Part shown: positions 54,314 to 60,766 of the stretch, one piece after another
Layout: every line of letters starts with the position of its first letter
Numbering within the stretch: the stretch's first letter is position 1
DNA from: Aestuariibius sp. HNIBRBA575
GTDB taxonomy: Bacteria > Pseudomonadota > Alphaproteobacteria > Rhodobacterales > Rhodobacteraceae
DNA length: 60,766 nt
Direction of reading: 5' to 3'
Assembly (NCBI RefSeq): GCF_040932005.1
Contig: NZ_CP162416.1
Coordinates: 1-60,766 of the forward strand
The notes under the pieces: model-generated
Seen by the model: the letters and a program-made list of their open reading frames with translations, nothing else
Databases searched by the model: none
Told to the model about the DNA's origin: nothing
Translations under genes and position numbers: made by a program

Positions 54314-56227
54314 TTATGCCTCGCGCGGTTCAACAAACATACGACCGCGCATTTCCATGTGCAGCGCATGACAGAACCATTGGCAATAGAACCAATGCAC
54401 GCCCGGACGTTCGGCAACAAATGTCACCGACGCGGTGGCTTGTGGGCCGACTTCCATTGCGACGCCGTAATTGGCCAAGCAGAACCCGTGGGTCACATCG
54501 TCAATTTCGTCCATGTTGGTGACATAAACGGTGACTTCGTCGCCCTGTTTTACGGTGAATTTTTCCATCGAGAATTCAGGCGCGATGGATGACAGATAGA
54601 CGCGCACTTTGTTGCCGTCGCGGATCACCTCTTCGTGGCCCCAATCCAGATCAACACCGTCGGCCTCGGCCTGAATTCGGGCGTCTTCCCACATTGGATC
54701 CATGCGGTCCCAAACGTTGACAGGGTTCACAATATCGCGGCGCACGATGATGCTATCATGGGGTTCCGCAAAGGTTGGGCCATCATGGACCAGTTCCATT
54801 TTGTCGCCGGAAATGTCGATCAATTGCTCGTTTTCAGGCTTCAACGGACCCACATTCAAGAACCGGTCCTTTGAGAACTTGTTCATCGAAATCAGCCATT
54901 TACCATCAGCATCCGCAGTTTCACCCATGGATGTCGAATTGTGACCCGGCTGATAATGCACGTCGATTTTGTCCAGGATCGGATCAACGTCAGCCCCGGC
55001 AAAGGCTTCGATCGCTTTGGCGATGTCCCATTTCACAACTTGGCTGTCCAAGAACAGGGTTGTGTAGGCATTGCCGCGGTTATCAAACGCCGTGTGCAAT
55101 GGCCCCAGACCCAGCTGAGGTTCGGCCACGATGCAAGACCGTTCATCCGCATTTTCCGAGAACAACGCATCCAGTTTTTCAACGTCGATCACCGAAACCG
55201 TTGGTGACAATTTGCCGTTGATCATGATGTGGCGTTTGTCTGGCGCTGCGTTCACACCGTGTGGCGAATTTGGAATGGGCACATACCGTGTCAGGTTGGT
55301 GCCCGACCCTTTGCGGCCATCGACAACTTTGACGCCGTTCAGTTCCTGATAATTACCGGCGGCTACTGCGGCTTCAATCGCTTTGATGTCGAACACAACC
55401 ACGTGGTCGGTTTCAGATTCGGTCATCTCGGCCAGGTTCATCCCCATTTCCGAGTTATAGGACGTCGAAAACGCGTATTTACCCTGATAATCGCAATCGG
55501 TATTGTCCAGGTTCCCAGACACAATCACCTGCCAAGCGACCTCCATTGCGTCGCCGTCAATCGCGGTGAAAATGTTTACGTATTCTTCTGGCTGGTCCAG
55601 AATTTTGCCGTCGTTGACCAGCGGTGCTTCGTGTTCACCATTGGCAAAAACATAGCCCGTGCGGGGGTATTTCTGCGGACGCATGCCGTGGATATCCATG
55701 GCATTTGGGATCTCGATGATCTTATCGGTTTTCATCACATCACAGCGCACACGGGCGACGCGGGTGTTGGCTTTGTCGTTCATGAAAATGAACCGGCCGT
55801 CATAAACACCGTCCGTGAACGACATATGCGGGTGGTGCAAATCGCCGTTATCATAGGTGACTTTGCCGTTGGCCGCCAAGAATTCCTTGGTTTCGGGCAA
55901 CAGACCTTCGGTCAGGATTTTCAGGGATTCATTTGTCTGGCCCCAGCCAGTGGCCGAACAGCGGTTGAACACCGGCACGCGCATGAATTCACGCATGGAT
56001 GGCACGCCCAGAATGCGCAATTCGCCGGTTTGGCCGGATGACCAGAACCCGTAATATTCATCCAATTCACCGGGGGCCAGCGACGCGTCGCCATTTGTCG
56101 ATGCCAACGCTTGTTTTGCGGTCAGCAAGTTGGCGCCGATGCCTGTGCCGGCGATGACAGCACCGGTGGCTGTTGCGCCCAGCATGCCACGGCGGGTGAG
56201 GTTTAATTTACCATTTTCTTCGGACAT
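54314..56227 (-). CDS. nosZ: Nitrous oxide reductase (clade I, Tat-exported)
   Basis: Reduces N2O to N2 in the periplasm. 637 aa; Tat signal [15 protein letters not shown] marks the clade I type. CuZ His ligands are in the beta-propeller ([41 protein letters not shown]); the C-terminal cupredoxin has the CuA motif [12 protein letters not shown]. All ligands look intact. AAGGAGG precedes the ATG. Cotranscribed after nosR. Confidence 0.97.
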   Translation of the reverse strand: MSEENGKLNLTRRGMLGATATGAVIAGTGIGANLLTAKQALASTNGDASLAPGELDEYYGFWSSGQTGELRILGVPSMREFMRVPVFNRCSATGWGQTNESLKILTEGLLPETKEFLAANGKVTYDNGDLHHPHMSFTDGVYDGRFIFMNDKANTRVARVRCDVMKTDKIIEIPNAMDIHGMRPQKYPRTGYVFANGEHEAPLVNDGKILDQPEEYVNIFTAIDGDAMEVAWQVIVSGNLDNTDCDYQGKYAFSTSYNSEMGMNLAEMTESETDHVVVFDIKAIEAAVAAGNYQELNGVKVVDGRKGSGTNLTRYVPIPNSPHGVNAAPDKRHIMINGKLSPTVSVIDVEKLDALFSENADERSCIVAEPQLGLGPLHTAFDNRGNAYTTLFLDSQVVKWDIAKAIEAFAGADVDPILDKIDVHYQPGHNSTSMGETADADGKWLISMNKFSKDRFLNVGPLKPENEQLIDISGDKMELVHDGPTFAEPHDSIIVRRDIVNPVNVWDRMDPMWEDARIQAEADGVDLDWGHEEVIRDGNKVRVYLSSIAPEFSMEKFTVKQGDEVTVYVTNMDEIDDVTHGFCLANYGVAMEVGPQATASVTFVAERPGVHWFYCQWFCHALHMEMRGRMFVEPREA

Positions 56228-56237
56228 GAGTTCCTCC

Positions 56238-58412
56238 TTAAGAAACTGTTGTTCGTTTGGCGTTCGGATGCGACGCCGGTGGTTGGTTAAGTGTGATGTC
56301 CGCGGAGCCCACCTTGGACCGTCGTTTCACCTGTTTTATGACCACAGGACAGGTGTTCTTGGATTGATACAGAACCTGACAATGCAGGCAGTTCACGCAT
56401 TCATTTGGGTTAATTTCACCGGTTGGATGAATGGCTTGAACCGGACACTCGGTACGACAAATCTGACAGGGGCTTCCGCATTCTTTGTACCGTTTGAGCC
56501 AGTCAAACATGCGGATGCGCGCCGGGATCGCCAGCGCTGCGCCCAGCGGGCACATGTAGCGACAATAGAACCGTTCCACGAACAACCCGGCCAGCAACAG
56601 CGCCAGCGCAAAGATCACAAACGGCCAATCCCGCACGAATTTCAGGATGATGGCGGTTTTGAACGGCTCAACCTCGGCATAGGTTTCGGCCAATGGGATC
56701 GACACCATGGAAACCCCAAAAAGGCCTAGGAAAATCATATACTTGATCGGCCATAGGCGTTCATGCAGCCCCCATGGCAACGTCCATTGCGGCACATGAA
56801 ACAGACGCGCGATACGGTTGGTGATTTCTTGCAATGCGCCAAACGGGCACAGCCAGCCGCAATAGGCCCCCCTGCCCCAAAACAGCAGCGCCGCGGCGAT
56901 GGCAAACCATTGGATGAACACCAGCGGATCTAGCAGGAACGCATCCCAGCTAAACCCGTCGCGCAAACTGCCCGCCAGCGCCATCAGATTGACGACGGAC
57001 AATTGCGCATTGGCGTACCAGCCCAAAAACACCAACGTAAAGGTTAAGAACCCCATGCGGAACCACAGGAATGCGCGCGCGTTCATGGTCGCTTGGAATT
57101 GGAAAAAGAACGTCGCCGTCAGCACAAACAACATCGCGCCCAAAATCGCGATTTCGACCTGCTTGTCCTTCCAGACCCGTTTCCACAACGCGGCCTTGGC
57201 TTCGGCTTCTTCGGCGTCGTTTGACAGCGCCACGGGGGCCGCCATCGGCAACAGGTATTGTTCCGGCAGGCCATAGCCCAGATCAAAGGTGATAAACGCC
57301 CGTTCCAGCGCGCCGACGGATCGCTGCACTAACAATTGCAGTCGGAACGGCTCGGCCGGATCAAATTCGGCATCGGCGGGGATTTTGAACAGATCAAGTT
57401 CGCTAAACTCGGGCCCGTCCGCTGTGGCCAACGCGCCCAAACGACGGTGTTGACGATCAAAAAACCGCACGGCCCGATCGCCTTGGATCAGCTGAATGCG
57501 GTCAAAAATCCCACCGCGCACATAGCCCGACCCTTTGAACGAATAGGATCCGCGGCCCAGAACCAAAATGGCCTGTTCACCCGGTTCCAGCCAATTGACG
57601 AGGTTCTGATATTCCGCCTCACCCAGCAGCGACAGCCCCACGGATGGCACCGAAACCAACGCCATATTCATGTCGATAAAGGTGTCCGTGGCGTCACCGG
57701 TTTCCGGGCGGTCAATGGCGCGCTGATCACCGGTTGCTTCGAACGCGGCGTTCACTTGGCCCACGTCCAAAATCATCCGACGAACAGACCCGTCGCCGAT
57801 CAATGTGGTCCAGTCAAATGTCGTGTCTTGGGCCATGTCCAATTCGCGGCGTGGACCCTGCGCCGTGGCCGGGGCCAATCCGCCCAAACCCAGCGCGCGC
57901 GCCACCTTGATCCCAGCCCGAACCAAACTGTCATCAATGACCATAATCGTCACTGTTGCACCTGAAATGATGTCTAGATCATGGGCACCACCACCGGTTT
58001 CAGCCTCGGCTTTCAGGTCCAGACCTTGATAGCCTTCGGTCAGTTCAATCATGCGGGAATTGGGGATGCCAATCAGGACAATCGGTTCGGAATGTTTGAC
58101 CAGTTGAACGCCGGTTAAAACCGCATCTGCATCAATCGCGGCCACCACGTGAATGGGTTTGCCGGAATAGCCCGTTGTCCCGACAAAGTCCGACGTCAAA
58201 AACGCCCAGGCCACCGTTTCACCGCCACGGATCACCGGGGCGACGGGCAGGTCGGATTGAATGGGGCCAAAACTGTCGGCGCCTGCCACCAATTCATCGG
58301 GGCTCAGATCCGGCAGGAAATCCGCCAACGTTTCTGCAACGGTTGCGGTCGCAAATACCATGACAGCCAAAACAGCAGCAATCAGGCGGGTTAGAGACTG
58401 AAAAACGGTCAT
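56238..58412 (-). CDS. nosR: NosR electron-transfer and expression protein
   Basis: Membrane protein of about 724 aa. Signal peptide; periplasmic FMN-binding domain with covalent-attachment motif SGATVT (about residues 151-156); helices; membrane-associated polyferredoxin parts [13 protein letters not shown]; and C-terminal 4Fe-4S motifs [13 protein letters not shown] and [18 protein letters not shown]. It passes quinol electrons toward NosZ. ATG 58412 (AGGTG upstream) overlaps the orf158 stop; GTG 58415 is in frame. Confidence 0.95.
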   Translation of the reverse strand: MTVFQSLTRLIAAVLAVMVFATATVAETLADFLPDLSPDELVAGADSFGPIQSDLPVAPVIRGGETVAWAFLTSDFVGTTGYSGKPIHVVAAIDADAVLTGVQLVKHSEPIVLIGIPNSRMIELTEGYQGLDLKAEAETGGGAHDLDIISGATVTIMVIDDSLVRAGIKVARALGLGGLAPATAQGPRRELDMAQDTTFDWTTLIGDGSVRRMILDVGQVNAAFEATGDQRAIDRPETGDATDTFIDMNMALVSVPSVGLSLLGEAEYQNLVNWLEPGEQAILVLGRGSYSFKGSGYVRGGIFDRIQLIQGDRAVRFFDRQHRRLGALATADGPEFSELDLFKIPADAEFDPAEPFRLQLLVQRSVGALERAFITFDLGYGLPEQYLLPMAAPVALSNDAEEAEAKAALWKRVWKDKQVEIAILGAMLFVLTATFFFQFQATMNARAFLWFRMGFLTFTLVFLGWYANAQLSVVNLMALAGSLRDGFSWDAFLLDPLVFIQWFAIAAALLFWGRGAYCGWLCPFGALQEITNRIARLFHVPQWTLPWGLHERLWPIKYMIFLGLFGVSMVSIPLAETYAEVEPFKTAIILKFVRDWPFVIFALALLLAGLFVERFYCRYMCPLGAALAIPARIRMFDWLKRYKECGSPCQICRTECPVQAIHPTGEINPNECVNCLHCQVLYQSKNTCPVVIKQVKRRSKVGSADITLNQPPASHPNAKRTTVS

Positions 58413-58888
58413 CACACACCTGCCAATGCAGGTCGCGCAAACGGGGTCAGTTCACAATTCATGTCTGTAGGGTTCCTTTTCGGAGGGCCGCGATTTTGCC
58501 CCCAGAACTGCGCTGGATTTTCGGAAAACTCAGTTTGCGATATGCACTTTGCCCCGGAATGTGATGCCAGCCGTTCACCGATTTGGGTCAATGACGGTTC
58601 CAGTCGGGACGCCACAGAATTGCAGTCCGGGCATGTGTCACAATTGGCGCATGGCAATGTCGGATTGGTGTTTTCAGATATGGCTTGGCCATCGGTGCTA
58701 ACCTGAATCCGTTCCGGCCCAAATTCACCACAGATAACGATCCAGTTCCCGGATTGCCCCTGCATATGCGCCGCCGCAACCGAGGGCAGCACCATTTGCA
58801 ACGCAAATAACGCCACAACCACATAGCCAAACACCGCACAAACAAAGCGCGGTCTGTTTTGTTTTATGTTGATTGGACGTTTCACCAA
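58412..58888 (-). CDS. Conserved-type small membrane or secreted protein heading the nos operon
   Basis: 158 aa, not firmly recognised. N-terminal hydrophobic segment (FVCAVFGYVVVALFALQMVLPSVAAA) suggests a signal anchor; then ICGEFGPERIQV and a Cys cluster CANCDTCPDC (CxxCxxCxxC), with another Cys in GAKCIS and NCELTPFARPALA at the end. The pattern recalls DUF2946-like proteins found near copper and nos genes. A metal (copper) handling role is possible but inferred. The stop overlaps the nosR start; the nos promoter box lies 53 bp upstream. Confidence 0.75.
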   Translation of the reverse strand: MVKRPINIKQNRPRFVCAVFGYVVVALFALQMVLPSVAAAHMQGQSGNWIVICGEFGPERIQVSTDGQAISENTNPTLPCANCDTCPDCNSVASRLEPSLTQIGERLASHSGAKCISQTEFSENPAQFWGQNRGPPKRNPTDMNCELTPFARPALAGV

Positions 58889-58940
58889 AAACCCATTTTC
58901 AATTTAGGTTTTTACATACGAGCCTAACCGCAAGTACGAT

Positions 58941-58954
58941 TTGACATATGTCAA
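58941..58954. promoter_or_regulatory. FNR/NnrR-type box of the nos operon
   Basis: TTGACATATGTCAA is a perfect 14-bp palindrome matching the Crp/Fnr-family layout TTGAC-N4-GTCAA, 53 bp upstream of the first nos-operon gene. Low oxygen or NO control by a chromosomal FnrL, DnrD or NnrR protein is expected. No such regulator is encoded here. Confidence 0.8.
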
Positions 58955-59081
58955 GTGATCAAGAATTAGGCAGTCAAACGCAAAAATTTATACATTTCAA
59001 TACGTTAATGCATCAGGGAAAAGGGTGACCTGAACCGTGAATTGACACATGGATTCAAGACATTACCCAAGACACCGTGAC

Positions 59082-60293
59082 TTAGGGATCGTCGAACAAT
59101 CCGGGTTCCAACGAATCCCAGAATTCAAAAATCGCCGTCGCATTCACAGAAGAAACCCATCCGAATCTGTCAAAATCCGCCCGAGCTGCGTCATTATCCA
59201 GGCGCGATAGGAAATGTCGCTTATCAGCATCCCGCTGCGTCGCGGTGCGCGCTGCGATCACCGATTGCAGTTTGCGCAATTGCTTGGTGCGCGGGCTGTC
59301 GGCCTGCGACGTCTTTGACGGGGGGTCTTGGGTATCACCAATTTCGTAATCGTCCTGCAAAGCGGCACTCAGATAACCGACCTTGTTCTTTATGTTCTTG
59401 CGTGCGCCCACATAATCTAACTTTTGGGCAACCTTTTCTTCGCCATGGGCACTGATCCATTGCTGCGCCAACCGGTCCGACACGTCGAGCTCAAGCAATT
59501 GACGATATACATCACTGTGCCGGGTCCCTGCCCCATCATCGATATTCATGATCGACAATTGCGGGTTCTCTTTGATGCGGAACCGAATATGCGAAATCGT
59601 GCGCCCAATTTTGCGGGTTTCAGGCGTCACGATAATGTTGGACGTTTTGTTAATTTCGCTGACCGCGGGTTTGATCACCTTGGCGTTCAGATGTTTGTAA
59701 CTTTCGTAATAGGCGGATCCGTCCAGGCCCATCAACCGACGAAACAGATCCATTGGCCACCAGCCCGTGCTGCCCGTGCGCACAAATCGATAGCAATTTT
59801 CATAGAGCGCCAGCGCATGACCGGACGTGAACCTGCGCTGAATATTCAGGTTGATCAGCGCAAACACTTTGGGGTCATTCAGCTTTTCTGCAAGCGCGGG
59901 GGAATAGGAATATTCGCAAATGCCGCCTTTTAGTTTGGCATAGCTCAGCAGGCTGGACACGCCCCATTCCTGCTGGCCCTTTTCATCCAGCATGTCCCAT
60001 TCCGCCACAGTTTCGGCCAGCCCCCGCAGCGATTGTTTAAGGGTATCCATATCGTTGGAATTGTACCCGATCATCATGCACAATGTGCGCGCATCGATCC
60101 GATATGTGCTTTGACTGGTGAGGGTATCATAGGCGTTCAACAACAGCACATTGGACAATTTACGCTGTAATAGAGTCAATTTCCCCGAGACATGAATGGC
60201 CGCGACATGTTTCTTAACCGCCCCCCGTCTGAGGGAACCGGTGAGTTTGTCGCGTGGAATATCCTCTGGGATGTCGCCCAATTCTGCCACCAT
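59082..60293 (-). CDS. Plasmid replication initiator (Rep_3/RepB type)
   Basis: Initiator of 403 aa. The N-terminal half has the first winged helix of Rep_3 proteins (KLTLLQRKLSNVLLLNAYDTL; YRIDARTLCMMIGYNSNDMDTLKQSL); the middle SGHALALYENCYRFVRTG and DLFRRLMGL form the second. The C-terminal third is charged and variable. It would bind the iterons just upstream. This corresponds to one of the four known Rhodobacterales plasmid replication types (RepA, RepB, RepABC and DnaA-like). Ribosome binding site weak; ATG 60293 accepted. Confidence 0.88.
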   Translation of the reverse strand: MVAELGDIPEDIPRDKLTGSLRRGAVKKHVAAIHVSGKLTLLQRKLSNVLLLNAYDTLTSQSTYRIDARTLCMMIGYNSNDMDTLKQSLRGLAETVAEWDMLDEKGQQEWGVSSLLSYAKLKGGICEYSYSPALAEKLNDPKVFALINLNIQRRFTSGHALALYENCYRFVRTGSTGWWPMDLFRRLMGLDGSAYYESYKHLNAKVIKPAVSEINKTSNIIVTPETRKIGRTISHIRFRIKENPQLSIMNIDDGAGTRHSDVYRQLLELDVSDRLAQQWISAHGEEKVAQKLDYVGARKNIKNKVGYLSAALQDDYEIGDTQDPPSKTSQADSPRTKQLRKLQSVIAARTATQRDADKRHFLSRLDNDAARADFDRFGWVSSVNATAIFEFWDSLEPGLFDDP

Positions 60294-60730
60294 TGGTCTG
60301 CTCTATGGCCTTATGCGGCCCTTTTGCCCATTATGGCAATAAAGGAACCTCTTAACAAGTGCGCTTCAGGTGCCCAATATCCATCCAATCGGATCCCGCA
60401 TATGGGTTCCCTAACGCAAAGGACCCCAAGTTCACGTAGGCTTAAGGAACCCGAATACAGGACTGTTGATGCTACAAAATCCCGCAAAACCCACGAAACA
60501 GACCCTAGATAAGCGCCTACCGTATTCCGGAGTCCTTCTCCCCGCGAATCGGCACTTGTCCCCCCGTATCCATGCACCTTTCATCCTGTAAACCGGTTCC
60601 CTTTGTCCCGTATTCAGGCACCAAGCGACCTCTAATGTATTGAAATAATTTAAATATCCCAATCCAAAGTCCTTAAAGATTCTAAAGATATTAAACACTT
60701 GTTTGTTGCTCAATTTCAGATTTCTTTTGG
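60294..60730. other. Putative replication origin with degenerate iterons
   Basis: No gene. Related repeats with core CCGTATTC/CCGTATCC occur at 60603-60622, 60556-60578 (same ends TTGTCCC and GCACC, 3 nt longer), 60517-60535 and, inverted, 60446-60464. GGTTCC elements recur at about 60343, 60404, 60446 and 60594. TTGCC-N6-GGCAA (60324-60339) lies 31 bp before the rep start. An AT-rich stretch follows at 60632-60705, a likely unwinding element. Confidence 0.6.
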
Positions 60731-60745
60731 GTTTCGTCGCGAAAC
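60731..60745. repeat. 15-bp palindrome, candidate parS (variant copy before parA)
   Basis: GTTTCGTCGCGAAAC differs by one base from the copies at 1509 and 2551. If the replicon is circular it lies about 85 bp upstream of parA, so the three copies bracket parAB. Confidence 0.58.
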
Positions 60746-60766
60746 AGGCCCCTTGCGCGGATATTT

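Noticed and set aside
55229..56041. 270-codon plus-strand frame
   Set aside because: Antisense to nosZ; codon-bias shadow.
1..60766. CRISPR arrays, insertion sequences, tRNA or rRNA genes, integrases
   Set aside because: No regularly spaced repeats, transposase or integrase motifs, or RNA-gene signatures were recognised on either strand.

Overview
The window reads as a complete or nearly complete 60.8 kb extrachromosomal replicon of a marine alphaproteobacterium, most likely a Roseobacter-group Rhodobacterales member. The basis is a ParA/ParB partition module at the left end, a Rep_3-type initiator with degenerate iterons at the right end, near-identical 15-bp palindromes on both sides of the end joint, moderately high GC with strong codon bias, many TRAP and ABC importers and four FCD-type GntR regulators. 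Circularity is inferred. No insertion sequence, transposase, integrase, conjugation gene, tRNA, rRNA or CRISPR array was seen.

Layout. (1) 1-2.6 kb: parAB and candidate parS palindromes; 2.7-4.9 kb: a CHASE-GGDEF-EAL cyclic-di-GMP protein. (2) 4.9-16.9 kb: an alginate-oligosaccharide locus, with 2-keto-3-deoxygluconate (KDG) kinase, a semialdehyde dehydrogenase, a DEH reductase (SDR), a cytoplasmic exo-type PL15 oligoalginate lyase, an AlgQ/M1/M2/S-like ABC importer, a GntR regulator and a divergent KdgF. (3) 16.9-23.3 kb: a mannonate/uronate locus, with GntR, an RraA-fold protein, UxuA, TRAP DctMQP and a frameshifted cupin gene. Both loci lead to KDG, and the motif TTTGTAAA recurs in their control regions. 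(4) 23.4-28.2 kb: an electrophile/quinone-response-like group (TfoX-C protein, VOC protein, a pirin, an internally deleted pirin, LysR, a MhqO-like VOC dioxygenase and a MhqD-like hydrolase). (5) 28.3-45.8 kb: a transport block with an SDR, a CUT1 ABC importer without its own ATPase, an enolase-superfamily sugar-acid dehydratase, a complete Dpp/Opp-type ABC importer, two tandem GntR regulators and a second, complete CUT1 importer. (6) 45.8-49.5 kb: a 1047-aa reductive dehalogenase fused to its own oxidoreductase, with a divergent MarR regulator. (7) 49.5-58.9 kb: orf158-nosRZDFYLX-cyt c for N2O reduction, behind a perfect FNR/NnrR-type box. (8) 59.1-60.8 kb: the replication initiator and origin.

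How it fits together. The plasmid carries habitat-adaptation modules: import and intracellular breakdown of algal uronates that other organisms have depolymerised (no endo-alginate lyase is present), uptake of further sugar acids or oligosaccharides, reductive removal of halogen from a probably aromatic substrate, and N2O respiration without the upstream denitrification steps. KDPG aldolase, cobalamin supply and the rest of denitrification must come from elsewhere in the genome. A recurring architectural feature is a stem-loop directly after every one of the five solute-binding-protein genes, suggesting mRNA-level control of binding protein relative to the downstream genes.
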